A DNA stretch of 35,685 nucleotides, taken from assembly GCA_029936515.1 (NCBI GenBank), contig JAPYSK010000009.1, positions 1-35,685 of the forward strand, given 5' to 3'. Numbering within the stretch: position 1 is the first letter of the stretch; the number at the start of each line of letters is the position of its first letter. Below the pieces are notes generated by a model. That model saw only the letters and a program-made list of their open reading frames with translations. It was not told where the DNA came from and ran no database searches. Both the position numbers and the translations under genes were made by a program. This document shows, piece by piece, positions 12,585-22,672 of this stretch. Origin of the DNA: Candidatus Thioglobus sp. GTDB lineage: Bacteria > Pseudomonadota > Gammaproteobacteria > PS1 > Pseudothioglobaceae.

Positions 12585-13883
12585 ATGCAAGAAGATCAAC
12601 AAATTGGTAGAGAACGCTCAATCATATTTGCCATATATCTAGTTGCAGTATTCCTTAACGCATTTGTAGATTTAGGTCATAAGATCATTATTCAAAATAC
12701 AATTTTTATGATCTATGGTGAGCAAACGCAGCTTATTTTGACTGCCATTGTAAATGCGATGATTCTTGTCCCTTTTATTTTGTTATTTACTGTGTCCGGC
12801 TATCTTTCAGATAAGTTTGCTAAGACTAATATTATGAGAGCTAGTGCCTTTGCTGCTGTCTTAATTACTTTAGCTATAACCTACTGCTACTATCATGGAG
12901 AGTACATATTTGCTTTCGGCTTTACTCTTCTTTTAGCAACTCAGAGTGCGATCTATTCTCCAGCAAAAATGGGCTATATTAAGGAGTGCCTCAGTAAGGC
13001 TGGTTTAAGTAAAGGAAATGCCTACCATTCATCGGTAGTATTGATAGCAATTCTAATGGGTACCGTTTTCTTCTCCTATCTATTTGAGGTCTATCTGGGA
13101 ACAATGGATCTTACAACCCCAGAAGAAATATTGATTCAAATAGCACCAGTTGGCTGGGTATTAGTAGGACTTTCATTGGTAGAATTTTTAGCAACTCTTG
13201 GGGTCCGTTTTTATCCAATTAAATTAAGTGAAGTTGAGTTTTCTATAAAAAAACTAGCCTCCTTTCATTACTTAGCTAACAATCTTAAAACTATGAGAAA
13301 TAATGAGATTGTTTGGTATTCGATTTTAGGAACAGCTATTTTTTGGGGGATGTCTCAAAACTTAGTTGCCGTAATTCCTGCTCACGCTAAAGTTAATTTT
13401 GGAGTGGAAAGTCCATTAGTTGTGAATGCTATGTTGGCGTCTTCGGTTATAGGAATTATGATTGGCGCCTTCCTCTCAGGCAGAAAAAGTGACAATTTAA
13501 TACGCACCAATAACATATATACAGGCTCAACAATGATCACTATTTGCGCAATATTGGTGCCCATTGTATCGAGTCTAAGTTTTATTCCAAACTCTTCTGC
13601 TTTAATAGTAGTAACAGCAGTTATTCTTTTATTTGGAGTTGGTGCAGGAATGATGATAGTTCCTCTTAATGCTCTGATGCAAGCACACTCTCCTGAGGAT
13701 GGTCTTGGGAGTATGTTGGCCGGTAAAAATTGGCTACAGAATATTGCTATGATAGGCCTTTTAGCTCTTACAATGCTCCTTGCTAAATTAAGTTTTGATA
13801 GCCAGTTTATACTCTACTTAAATGCAGCAATCGCAGTAATTGGCTTTACTATCGTTCTGAAAAAACTAAAAACAATTCTTTAA
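12585..13883 (+). CDS. MFS transporter, LplT-like (putative lysophospholipid transporter)
   Basis: About 12 TM segments, ATQSAIYSPAKMGYIKE motif; followed by a PlsC-type acyltransferase. Confidence 0.75.
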   Translation: MQEDQQIGRERSIIFAIYLVAVFLNAFVDLGHKIIIQNTIFMIYGEQTQLILTAIVNAMILVPFILLFTVSGYLSDKFAKTNIMRASAFAAVLITLAITYCYYHGEYIFAFGFTLLLATQSAIYSPAKMGYIKECLSKAGLSKGNAYHSSVVLIAILMGTVFFSYLFEVYLGTMDLTTPEEILIQIAPVGWVLVGLSLVEFLATLGVRFYPIKLSEVEFSIKKLASFHYLANNLKTMRNNEIVWYSILGTAIFWGMSQNLVAVIPAHAKVNFGVESPLVVNAMLASSVIGIMIGAFLSGRKSDNLIRTNNIYTGSTMITICAILVPIVSSLSFIPNSSALIVVTAVILLFGVGAGMMIVPLNALMQAHSPEDGLGSMLAGKNWLQNIAMIGLLALTMLLAKLSFDSQFILYLNAAIAVIGFTIVLKKLKTIL

Positions 13884-13885
13884 TT

Positions 13886-14467
13886 GTGCGACAAATTGCT
13901 GGCTATTTGTTATTTGGATGGCGTTATCGATTAAGAGTCAGTGGTATTGAGAATCTTCCAAAACATGGACCCGTATTACTCCTTGGTAATCACATGAGCT
14001 ATATAGACTTTGCTCTAATTCAGTGGGCAACTCCAAGGACGATTCGTTTTGTTGTGCATGATGATTACTACAGTAAGCCAATCTTTAATTGGATTCTAAG
14101 GGCAGTTGGAGCCGTATCAATACGACCTGAGAATAGCCGAAATGCAATGCAAAGCATTGTAAGCTTGTTAAATGATGACTGTGTTGTTGGAATTTTTCCT
14201 GAAGGTCATATCTCTATAACTGGTGAATTGAGCAACTTGAAAAGAGGCTTTGAAAAGATATTGTCAGAGTCTAAAGACGGTGTTGTTGTGGTTCCCTTTG
14301 CAGTAAATGACATGTGGGGCAGTTTCTTTTCAAAAGCACCAAGGTCAATTAAAAGGCAAAAAAAATTTAGTTTGCGAAGAGAGATTCATGTCAGTATTGG
14401 TGAAAGCTTAGGCTCACAGACAACCAGATCAGAGGTAAAGAAATCTATTGGCAACCTACTTATTTAG
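13886..14467 (+). CDS. 1-acyl-sn-glycerol-3-phosphate acyltransferase-like (PlsC family)
   Basis: GNHMSYID (HX4D-type) and FPEGHIS motifs. Confidence 0.88.
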   Translation: MRQIAGYLLFGWRYRLRVSGIENLPKHGPVLLLGNHMSYIDFALIQWATPRTIRFVVHDDYYSKPIFNWILRAVGAVSIRPENSRNAMQSIVSLLNDDCVVGIFPEGHISITGELSNLKRGFEKILSESKDGVVVVPFAVNDMWGSFFSKAPRSIKRQKKFSLRREIHVSIGESLGSQTTRSEVKKSIGNLLI

Positions 14468-14513
14468 TGCTAACATTGCTTCAATTTTTAATAGATTGTC
14501 TAATAGGTGTGAA

Positions 14514-15125
14514 ATGAAAAAAATTATCGTTGTTGGTGCAACAGGAAGGTTAGGAAGAGAGGTTGTTGAGGGGCTTGAAGTTGATTATGAGGTAATTCGT
14601 GCTGGACGTTCGGGCCCTGATTTAAAGATTGACGCTTTTGACTTTGAAAGTGTCAGTGGTATTTTTGCCTCAGTTGGGTCTTTTGATGGTTTAGTTTCAT
14701 GTATTGGTGGTACGCCATTTAAACCCTTCGATGAGCTATCAATGGAAGATTTCGCGACAGGCCTTTCAAAGAAATGCTTTAGTCAGCTAAATTTAGCTAA
14801 AGCAGCTATCCCTTTCTTAACAGAAAATGGATCCATAACACTAACGAGTGGCATCATAGGTGATGAACCAATTCTGGCTGGCGCATGTGCCGCTGCTGCA
14901 AATGGAGCACTTAATATGTGCGTTTCAACGTTGGCTGCAGAATACGCTGGAAAACTTCGAATTAATATTGTTTCACCATCTATTATTGAGAACTCTGTTG
15001 AAGACTATGGAATGCTTTTTGATGGTTTTGAGCCGTGGTCGAAAGAAAGCATTATTCAGGCTTATAGACGCACAATATCAGCACCTATAAGTGGAAGGGT
15101 GCTTCGTCAAACTAGATCTCTTTAG
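14514..15125 (+). CDS. Short-chain dehydrogenase/reductase family protein
   Basis: KKIIVVGATGRLGREVVEGL NAD-binding motif; start ATG 14514 rather than track start 14448. Confidence 0.75.
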   Translation: MKKIIVVGATGRLGREVVEGLEVDYEVIRAGRSGPDLKIDAFDFESVSGIFASVGSFDGLVSCIGGTPFKPFDELSMEDFATGLSKKCFSQLNLAKAAIPFLTENGSITLTSGIIGDEPILAGACAAAANGALNMCVSTLAAEYAGKLRINIVSPSIIENSVEDYGMLFDGFEPWSKESIIQAYRRTISAPISGRVLRQTRSL

Positions 15126-15496
15126 GCCTCGTCTTCACCACGCTGGCCAACAAAATAACCTAGGCCAAAGTCATCCGTTCTAAAAGTAATAACACTCCCT
15201 TTGGGGAAATAAATTAAGTCGCCTTTGGTTGCGGTAATTTCTTCGCCTGAACCATCACTAATATGGAACTCTCTATCAATGATAAGCTTCATTTCTTCAT
15301 AAGTGTAATCGTAAGCAATCGATTCGCCTTTTTCAAGACGAAAAAGTCCAGCAGTAATTGGAGCGCTTTCATCATTTGATATAGCAAAATCTTTTAAGTA
15401 GGCGTTATTACCTTCAAAAAGAGGTAACTCCTTTGAGGTGATGTTGCCCTTAAAGCCCATCTTAATCATTTTCTTTCCCCTATATAAACTCGTCAT
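15122..15496 (-). CDS. Cupin-domain protein (EutQ-like)
   Basis: Small beta-rich protein, EEMKLIIDREFHISDGSGEEITATKGDLIYFPKGSVITF. Confidence 0.75.
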   Translation of the reverse strand: MTSLYRGKKMIKMGFKGNITSKELPLFEGNNAYLKDFAISNDESAPITAGLFRLEKGESIAYDYTYEEMKLIIDREFHISDGSGEEITATKGDLIYFPKGSVITFRTDDFGLGYFVGQRGEDEA

Positions 15497-15575
15497 TTCA
15501 TATATTAAATGTAAATTATATTACGGCTTTCATGATTATTACAAAAAAATTCAATGATAACTATCAATATTATTA

Positions 15576-15606
15576 ACTTGAGTTTGTACATTTTTTGAAT
15601 TAACAT
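15576..15606. promoter_or_regulatory. 31-bp motif upstream of the MttB-family gene, copy A
   Basis: acttgagtttgtacattttttgaattaacat; 25/31 identical to 35369-35399; TATAAT at 15615-15620. Confidence 0.5.
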
Positions 15607-15664
15607 GCGACTAATATAATCAATAAACTATTAATTTAATTCATTTAGTTAATGTGGGTTTTTT

Positions 15665-17206
15665 ATGTCAGATCATCAGCGAAGACGAAGAGAGGGAGGT
15701 CGGTCTGCAAAAATCGCAGCCCGAAAAAAATCTGAACAAATAGAGCACCCAAGGTATTTAACACGCAAAATTAAATGTTACGACATGCTTAGCGAAGAAG
15801 AGTTAAGTCGTATAGATAATCATGTTGACTGGATTCTTAAAGAAGTTGGCCTCGAATTTTGGGACGATGAAGAATCTTTAAGCTTGTTTAAAGAATCAGG
15901 AGCTACAGTTAAGGGCAATCTTGTAAAGTTTGATAAAGGCCTTGTTCAAGATCTCTGCAAAACAGCCCCAAAAGAGTTTGAGATGCACGCTCGAAATCCA
16001 AAGAGATCAACAATATTTGGAGGAGATAAATTAGTTTTTGGGCCGGCATATGGCTCCCCTTTTGTTTATGACCTTAAGGGCGGCAGAAGGCAAGGCAATA
16101 TGGAAGATTTTAGAAACTTAGTAAAGTTGACCCATATGACTCCATGGCTGCACCACACAAGCGGCACCAATTGCGAGCCGGTCGATGTTCCTGTCAATAA
16201 GCGCCATCTAGATATGGTTTATGCGCATTTGAAATACTCTGATAAGCCATTCATGGGATCTGTTACTGCGCTCGAGAGAGTAGAGGATTCGATAGCAATG
16301 GCACAAATTGTTTTTGGTGAAGAGTTTGTCGATTCAAACTGCGTAATCCAAGGAAATATAAATGTTAATTCACCGCTGGTTTACGATAAAACTATGACAG
16401 AGGCATTGAAGGGTTACGCCAGGGCGAATCAGGGAACTGTTATTACGCCCTTCATTCTGGGTGGTGCAATGTCACCTGTAACGATGCCGGCAGCGATTGC
16501 ACAAGCACACGCTGAAACTATGGTGGGGGTGGCACTCACTCAGCTTGTAAGGCCTGGCTCAAGCGCTGTATATGGCAACTTTTTAACAACAATGGATCTT
16601 AAGTCAGGGGCGCCGACGTTTGGAACTGCAGAGTCGAGCTTGGCCACATTTGCTGTTGGGCAGATGGCCAGACGTCTGGGACTTCCATTTCGAGCAGGCG
16701 GTCATTACACTGCCTCGAAGGTATCAGACGCTCAGGCTATGCAGGAATCTGCGGATTCAATGTACCCTGCAATTTTAGCGGGAGCAAACTTTATTCATCA
16801 AGCAGCCGGTTGGTTGGAGGGTGGATTGGTTGTAGGCTATGAAAAATTTATACTTGATGCAGACCGTCTAGGTATGCTCCATCGAATGTTTGAAGGTCTA
16901 ACCATTGATGATAATTCACTTGCAACAAGTGCATATCTTGAAAATTCTCCTGGGGAAAACTTTCTAGGTACTCAACACACCGCTGAAAACTTTGAAACAG
17001 CAAACTATCGCGCTGAATTGCCTGACAACAATTCTTTCGAGCAGTGGACAGAGGATGGCTCAAAGGATGCGGAGCAAAGAGCATATGAGCGCTGGAATAA
17101 AATGCTAGAAGAATATATTGAGCCACCAATGGATCAGGCAATAGACGAAGAGTTGTTAGACTTTATGCGCAAAAAGAAAGAAGGAATGGCTGACGAGTGG
17201 TATTAA
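15665..17206 (+). CDS. Trimethylamine methyltransferase (MttB) superfamily protein, non-pyrrolysine; likely quaternary-amine (glycine betaine type) corrinoid methyltransferase
   Basis: 513-aa MttB-like ORF with no in-frame amber codon; adjacent to carnitine catabolism genes. Confidence 0.88.
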   Translation: MSDHQRRRREGGRSAKIAARKKSEQIEHPRYLTRKIKCYDMLSEEELSRIDNHVDWILKEVGLEFWDDEESLSLFKESGATVKGNLVKFDKGLVQDLCKTAPKEFEMHARNPKRSTIFGGDKLVFGPAYGSPFVYDLKGGRRQGNMEDFRNLVKLTHMTPWLHHTSGTNCEPVDVPVNKRHLDMVYAHLKYSDKPFMGSVTALERVEDSIAMAQIVFGEEFVDSNCVIQGNINVNSPLVYDKTMTEALKGYARANQGTVITPFILGGAMSPVTMPAAIAQAHAETMVGVALTQLVRPGSSAVYGNFLTTMDLKSGAPTFGTAESSLATFAVGQMARRLGLPFRAGGHYTASKVSDAQAMQESADSMYPAILAGANFIHQAAGWLEGGLVVGYEKFILDADRLGMLHRMFEGLTIDDNSLATSAYLENSPGENFLGTQHTAENFETANYRAELPDNNSFEQWTEDGSKDAEQRAYERWNKMLEEYIEPPMDQAIDEELLDFMRKKKEGMADEWY

Positions 17207-18681
17207 ACTTTATCGCCAATCGCTCGACTTAGGCCTTCTGGCTTAGGCAGTAGTTTGTGTGCACCATAAACAAGCCCGATTTTATTAATCACAAGTTCGT
17301 TTGGCACACTAGCGGCTCGCGTTTTTAGATCGACATGAATAAGCATATGCTCGGCAGTAGCTAGCAATCTGCCATCATCGTGATAGAGCCAATGAAATAA
17401 GTGAAGCTTTTTATTTTCACCATAAATGACCTGAGTTTTGGCGTAAATTTTTTCACCTATTAGAACTTCATCTAGATGACGAATGTGAGTTTCCACAGTA
17501 AAGTATGAGCCAACATTAGATATGTAGTCCTGATCAGCACCAACAATAGCCATCATTTCTGTAGTTGCTTCAGAGAAGCATTCTAGGTAGCGTGACTCAG
17601 TCATGTGGCCATTATAATCAGCCCACTTTTTAGGAATTTTACTTTCAAAAGTTAGTAATGGTTGAGACAGATCAAGTTTTGAAAACTCTGTTTTGATCTT
17701 TGGTTTTGATAAACTCTCATCGAACTCTTTTAGAGTGTTTCCGGCTCCCCATCGATTATCTTTTAAAACTTTTAAAAAATCAACTAAGTTATCATCACGT
17801 TTTTGCATCAGCTCATTAATGCTGAATTGTCCAGATTGCTGATCAGATTGATTGGAGACTTTGTCTACCAATTCATCTGTAAATTCAGGAACGTCCATTA
17901 GGTGAGTCCAAGGCCATTCAAGGCATGGTCTGAATTGCGAGATAAAATGACGCATACCGGCCTCACCCCCTGCCAATCTGTAGGTTTCGAAAAGGCCCAT
18001 TTGCGCCCAGCGTAAACCAAAACCATATCGAATGGCGTCATCAATTTCTTCCGTTGTAGCTATATCATCATTTACCAACCATAACGCTTCTCGCCAAACT
18101 GATTCAAGAAGTCTGTCGGCAATGAACGCAGGAATTTCTTTTTTAATATGAAGCGGAAACATGCCAATATTAGTAAAAATGCTACTGGCTTTCTCGATTG
18201 CATCTTTGGATGTTTTAGCACCACCAACGATTTCAACCAATGGCAAAAGGTAGACTGGGTTAAATGGATGGGCAACTATCAGCCTTTCAGGATGTCTCAT
18301 TTCTGCCTGCAAATCTGAAGGAAGAATGCCAGAAGTTGACGAGGTAATTATCACACTATTGTCAGCGCTAGACTCAATTTTCTTATATGTAGATTGCTTT
18401 ACTGAAAGCCTTTCTGGGACAGCTTCAATAATTAATTGAGCAGATTTTGCAACATCAGAAATTGAGTTTGAAAATGAGAGGGCGCCCTTTATAGGAAGAT
18501 CTGAAGTGAGCAATTTTTTGTATACCCTTTCAGCATTCTCAATAACTTTATTGACATTTTTTGGAGCTTCTTTGGAGGGATCATAGACAAAAACATCGAT
18601 ACCATTTAGCAGTAACCTGGCTATCCATCCGCTACCGATAACGCCCGCACCAATAACGCCTGCTGACCTAATGCTTTTCAT
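17203..18681 (-). CDS. Carnitine 3-dehydrogenase fused to C-terminal hotdog thioesterase (CdhAB-type fusion)
   Basis: N-terminal 3-hydroxyacyl-CoA-dehydrogenase fold (GVIGAGVIGSGWIARLLLNGIDVFVYDP) plus C-terminal 4HBT domain (KKWADYNGHMTESRYLECFSEATTEMM). Confidence 0.87.
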   Translation of the reverse strand: MKSIRSAGVIGAGVIGSGWIARLLLNGIDVFVYDPSKEAPKNVNKVIENAERVYKKLLTSDLPIKGALSFSNSISDVAKSAQLIIEAVPERLSVKQSTYKKIESSADNSVIITSSTSGILPSDLQAEMRHPERLIVAHPFNPVYLLPLVEIVGGAKTSKDAIEKASSIFTNIGMFPLHIKKEIPAFIADRLLESVWREALWLVNDDIATTEEIDDAIRYGFGLRWAQMGLFETYRLAGGEAGMRHFISQFRPCLEWPWTHLMDVPEFTDELVDKVSNQSDQQSGQFSINELMQKRDDNLVDFLKVLKDNRWGAGNTLKEFDESLSKPKIKTEFSKLDLSQPLLTFESKIPKKWADYNGHMTESRYLECFSEATTEMMAIVGADQDYISNVGSYFTVETHIRHLDEVLIGEKIYAKTQVIYGENKKLHLFHWLYHDDGRLLATAEHMLIHVDLKTRAASVPNELVINKIGLVYGAHKLLPKPEGLSRAIGDKV

Positions 18682-18683
18682 AT

Positions 18684-19595
18684 CTAACCCCAGCGCTTCT
18701 CTAGCTTCATATTAGTGCGAACCTGATCTGGCCCTAGAATAGCGCATCCCATTCCCTCAGCTGTCTGTACAGCTTTTTTTACTAGGTCTGCGTTGGTAGC
18801 AAGAACGCCACGTTTGAGGTAGATGTTATCCTCAAGTCCAACACGAATATTACCACCTGCTAAGATAGCTAAGGCTACATAAGGCAACTGATTTCTACCT
18901 ATTGAGAAGGCAGAAAATGTCCAGTCCTTTGGAATATTTGAGGTCATGGCAAGGAAGGTATGCAAATCATCTGGAGCTCCCCATGGAATACCCATACATA
19001 GCTGAATCATCACAGGGTCATCAATTAGACCTTGCTCTTTAAGCCAGATTGCAAACTGTAAATGACCAGTATCAAAAGCCTCAATTTCAGGTTTCACTCC
19101 AAGCGCTTGAACTTGTTTTGTCATTTCTTGTAACACTGAAGTGGTATTGGTCATAACATAATCACCATGGCCAAAATTCATGGAGCCACAATCAATAGTA
19201 CATATCTCAGGAAGTATTTCTTTAACGTGCTCAAGCCTCTCAGTTGCACCGACCATGTCAGTTCCTTCATCTTTTAAGGGAAGCGGCTCTTCAGCAGAAC
19301 CAAAAACCATATCACCACCCATACCTGAAGTAAGATTCAAAACCATATCAACCTTTGACTCTCTAATGAAATTAACAACTTTTACATACAAAGCAGGATC
19401 ACGAGCAGGGGCGCCTGTTTTTGGGTCTCTAACATGAATGTGAACAACAGCGGCTCCGGCCTGAGCCGCACCAATGCATGAGTCAGCAATTTGCTGGGGT
19501 GTAATAGGAACTTTATCGGATTTTCCAGTTGTATCACCAGATCCAGTAACAGCACAAGTAATAAAAGCTTCTCTAGATGGTTGAAGGTTTGTCAT
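18684..19595 (-). CDS. BKACE-family (beta-keto acid cleavage, DUF849) enzyme; probable 3-dehydrocarnitine cleavage enzyme
   Basis: EAFITCAVTGSGDTTGKSDKVPITPQQIADSCIGAAQAGAAVVHIHVRDPKTG; clustered with carnitine dehydrogenase. Confidence 0.88.
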   Translation of the reverse strand: MTNLQPSREAFITCAVTGSGDTTGKSDKVPITPQQIADSCIGAAQAGAAVVHIHVRDPKTGAPARDPALYVKVVNFIRESKVDMVLNLTSGMGGDMVFGSAEEPLPLKDEGTDMVGATERLEHVKEILPEICTIDCGSMNFGHGDYVMTNTTSVLQEMTKQVQALGVKPEIEAFDTGHLQFAIWLKEQGLIDDPVMIQLCMGIPWGAPDDLHTFLAMTSNIPKDWTFSAFSIGRNQLPYVALAILAGGNIRVGLEDNIYLKRGVLATNADLVKKAVQTAEGMGCAILGPDQVRTNMKLEKRWG

Positions 19596-19674
19596 ATGAT
19601 TTCTCCAGTAATATGTTTATGTATTTTAATTTGTTTGTAAACGAATAGGATATAAAATATAAATAGAAAATTTA

Positions 19675-19690
19675 GTGCATAGGTTTGCAA
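19675..19690. promoter_or_regulatory. Putative auxiliary LacI-family operator upstream of the ABC ATPase gene
   Basis: GTGCATAGGTTTGCAA, 13/16 match to TTGCATACGATTGCAA; centre 54 bp upstream of the main operator. Confidence 0.6.
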
Positions 19691-19714
19691 CATTTTATTT
19701 AAAACAAAAAACCA

Positions 19715-19725
19715 TGTGTTATAAT
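19715..19725 (+). promoter_or_regulatory. Extended -10 promoter element
   Basis: tgTGtTATAAT (TGnTATAAT); TATAAT at 19720-19725, 3 nt before the operator. Confidence 0.7.
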
Positions 19726-19728
19726 ATT

Positions 19729-19744
19729 TTGCAATCGTATGCAT
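19729..19744. promoter_or_regulatory. Putative main LacI-family operator
   Basis: TTGCAATCGTATGCAT, inverted repeat with central CG; 15/16 identical to 29058-29073. Confidence 0.82.
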
Positions 19745-19793
19745 TATTAATACTTTATGCATCATAACACCAAATAGCTTACATAAAAAAAAT

Positions 19794-20846
19794 ATGGCTG
19801 AAATTGAATTAAAAAGTATTTCTAAACGTTGGGGTAATTCTGTTGGTGTAGACAACTTTAACCTGACTATTGCAGATGAGGAGTTCTTAGTATTGCTCGG
19901 CCCATCCGGCTGTGGAAAAACCACCACAATGCGTATGATTGCTGGACTTGAAACTGTAACAACTGGCGAGATACTTATTGATGGTAAGGTTGTTAATAAT
20001 TTAGAGCCAAAGGACCGAGATGTAGCGATGGTATTTCAATCATATGCCCTCTATCCAAATATGACAGTATATGAAAATATTCGCTTTCCACTTAAGGTAA
20101 GAAAGATTGACAAAGCACTTCATAAAGAAAAAGTAATGCAAGCATCTGAGATGGTTGAACTTAATGATTATTTACATCGTAAGCCCTCTGAGTTGTCTGG
20201 AGGTCAAAGACAAAGAGTAGCTTTGGCTAGAGCAATTGTTCGTGAGCCTGCCGTCTTTTTAATGGATGAGCCACTGTCAAACTTAGATGCTAAATTACGA
20301 GTTTCTACAAGAGCTCAAATTAAAAACCTCCAGAATAAGTTACGAGTTACAACTATCTATGTTACTCATGACCAGGTTGAGGCTATGACCCTTGCAGATC
20401 GAGTTGTGGTAATGAAAGATGGGGTCATTCAGCAAGTTGGAACGCCTAAAGATATTTACAACAAGCCAGCCAATAGCTTTGTTGCAAGCTTTATTGGATC
20501 ACCAGCAATGAACTTGATGCATGGCTCTATAAATGATGGTGTATTTAAAGGCGACGGAGTAAAAATTGAAGGGTTGAACAAAAAACATTCTGGCAAAGTC
20601 ACACTTGGGTTTCGTGCAGAAGACGCTTCTATTGTTAAAAGCAAAGGTGCGATTTCAGCCCCCGCATTTTCAATGGAGCTATTAGGAGATATGACCATGG
20701 TTTCAGTAAGAGCTGGCGGTGAGTTAGTTTCTATAAAGTCTGATAAAAATTACCATGCCGAGATAGGCTCTAAAGTTATGGTAAATATTCCTGCAAACTT
20801 ATGCCTTTTGTTCAGTACTAAAACTGGAGAAATGCTTGAAAACTAA
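19794..20846 (+). CDS. ABC transporter ATP-binding protein, MalK/UgpC type
   Basis: Walker [17 protein letters not shown], signature [15 protein letters not shown], Walker [18 protein letters not shown]-terminal regulatory domain. Confidence 0.95.
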   Translation: MAEIELKSISKRWGNSVGVDNFNLTIADEEFLVLLGPSGCGKTTTMRMIAGLETVTTGEILIDGKVVNNLEPKDRDVAMVFQSYALYPNMTVYENIRFPLKVRKIDKALHKEKVMQASEMVELNDYLHRKPSELSGGQRQRVALARAIVREPAVFLMDEPLSNLDAKLRVSTRAQIKNLQNKLRVTTIYVTHDQVEAMTLADRVVVMKDGVIQQVGTPKDIYNKPANSFVASFIGSPAMNLMHGSINDGVFKGDGVKIEGLNKKHSGKVTLGFRAEDASIVKSKGAISAPAFSMELLGDMTMVSVRAGGELVSIKSDKNYHAEIGSKVMVNIPANLCLLFSTKTGEMLEN

Positions 20847-20864
20847 AGAGTGGAGCTCTAAAAA

Positions 20865-21350
20865 ATGAGTTATGACGAGACATCAAAAAAAACACTCGCT
20901 GTAGTTAAGGCTATGGAAGAAGCTTTGATTGCTAAATCTAATGACATGGGGAAGTACTTTCATAAAGACTTTCGTTGGATGGGTAACCAGGGTTGTGGCA
21001 CAAAGCAAAACCTTGAAGATTTTCGGAACAATTGGCAACTACCCCTTAGGGCTGCTTTTTCAGACCGAATATATAATACAGATAAGTTCTTAGTGGATGG
21101 TGAATGGGCTTCATGCTTTGGGCATATTGATGCAATTCATAGTGGAGTATTTATGGGTATAGCCCCTACCCACAAGCGTGTAAAAATCCACTATACAGAT
21201 TTCTGGGAAGTCAGAAATGGGCTTATAACAGACAACTGGGTAACCGTAGACTTTCCGAGTATTTTGAAACAACTTGGTGTAGATGTGTTTAATGGTCTAG
21301 GGTGGGAGTCCTATGATCGTGGTGAAATAGTTCCACCAAAGCCAAATTAA
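20865..21350 (+). CDS. SnoaL/NTF2-like protein (single domain)
   Basis: [38 protein letters not shown]; resembles the C-terminal half of the 34305 product. Confidence 0.75.
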   Translation: MSYDETSKKTLAVVKAMEEALIAKSNDMGKYFHKDFRWMGNQGCGTKQNLEDFRNNWQLPLRAAFSDRIYNTDKFLVDGEWASCFGHIDAIHSGVFMGIAPTHKRVKIHYTDFWEVRNGLITDNWVTVDFPSILKQLGVDVFNGLGWESYDRGEIVPPKPN

Positions 21351-21361
21351 TTGGAGATATT

Positions 21362-22672
21362 GTGGCAATAAAATATTTAAAACAAGGAAAAACTGATGCT
21401 GATAAAGCGATAGACGATGCTCAAGTTAGTGAGATTGTTAAAAGCACTCTAAAGGCAATTGAAGCAAGAGGCGATGAAGCGGTAAGAGAGTTCTCTGAGA
21501 AATTTGATAATTATACGCCAAAGTCTTTTAAATTAAGTCCTACTGAAATCGACAGTTTAGTAAAAAAAGTATCTCCTCAAGATTTAGAGGATATAAAGTT
21601 TGCTCAAGAGCAGGTTAGAAATTTTGCACAAGCGCAAAGAGACTCTATGAAAGATATAGAGGTTGAAACTATGCCTGGAGTAATTCTTGGACATAAAAAT
21701 ATACCGGTTCAATCTGTAGGCTGTTATGTCCCAGCAGGAAAATTCCCAATGGTGGCATCAGCACACATGTCAATTGTTACAGCAAGTGTTGCAAAAGTAC
21801 CAAGAATTATTGCCTGTACTCCGCCATTTAAAGGAGAGCCCAATCCAGCTGTGATTGCAGCAATGCATCTCGGCGGTGCTCATGAGATTTACGTTATAGG
21901 CGGTATTCAAGCTGTTGGTGCGATGGCCCTCGGCACTGCAAGTATTGATTCAGTTGATATGCTTGTTGGCCCTGGAAACGCCTTCGTTGCTGAAGCTAAA
22001 AGACAGTTATTTGGCCGAGTTGGAATTGATTTATTTGCTGGGCCAACAGAAACCATGGTGATTGCTGATGACACCGTTGATGCTGAATTATGTGCCACTG
22101 ACTTACTAGGCCAGGCAGAACATGGGTATAACTCTCCGGCTGTTTTGGTTACTAATAACCAAAAGCTAGCAGAAGATACACTCTTAGAGATTGATAGACT
22201 ATTAACCATTCTTCCAACAGCAGATACAGCCTCAGTTAGCTGGGAAGAATACGGTGAAGTCATTCTTTGCAATAACTATGATGAGATGCTAGATATTGCT
22301 AACGATATTGCATCAGAACATGTCCAAGTAATGACTGATCGTGATGATTGGTTTTTAGAAAATATGCATTCCTATGGAGCGCTATTTTTGGGACCTAGAA
22401 CGAATGTATCGAATGGTGATAAAGTCATCGGAACCAACCACACACTGCCTACAAAAAAAGCGGGTAAATATACTGGCGGACTATGGGTTGGTAAGTTCCT
22501 CAAAACGCATAGCTACCAAAAAATTACTACAGATGAGGCTGCTGTAAAGATTGGACGTTACTGCTCACGACTCTGCATGTTGGAATCATTTGTTGGTCAT
22601 GCTGAGCAGGCCAATATTAGAGTCAGGCGTTATGGTGGTGAAAATGTCCCCTATGGACAAGCAGCAAAGTGA
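21362..22672 (+). CDS. Histidinol dehydrogenase-fold enzyme, HpsN-like (sulfopropanediol 3-dehydrogenase-type subfamily)
   Basis: [58 protein letters not shown]; catabolic context rather than a his operon. Confidence 0.8.
   Translation: MAIKYLKQGKTDADKAIDDAQVSEIVKSTLKAIEARGDEAVREFSEKFDNYTPKSFKLSPTEIDSLVKKVSPQDLEDIKFAQEQVRNFAQAQRDSMKDIEVETMPGVILGHKNIPVQSVGCYVPAGKFPMVASAHMSIVTASVAKVPRIIACTPPFKGEPNPAVIAAMHLGGAHEIYVIGGIQAVGAMALGTASIDSVDMLVGPGNAFVAEAKRQLFGRVGIDLFAGPTETMVIADDTVDAELCATDLLGQAEHGYNSPAVLVTNNQKLAEDTLLEIDRLLTILPTADTASVSWEEYGEVILCNNYDEMLDIANDIASEHVQVMTDRDDWFLENMHSYGALFLGPRTNVSNGDKVIGTNHTLPTKKAGKYTGGLWVGKFLKTHSYQKITTDEAAVKIGRYCSRLCMLESFVGHAEQANIRVRRYGGENVPYGQAAK

Noticed and set aside
15665-17206. 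Pyrrolysine-containing trimethylamine methyltransferase
   Set aside because: ORF reads through with no in-frame TAG, so it is a non-Pyl homologue.
19592-19927. 111-aa minus-strand ORF across the 19.6-19.8 kb divergent intergenic region
   Set aside because: Low-complexity translation that overlaps the ABC ATPase gene and both putative operators; better explained as AT-rich regulatory DNA.
21362-22672. Calling this gene hisD
   Set aside because: No histidine biosynthesis neighbours, and the sequence/context fit the HpsN-like catabolic subfamily better.
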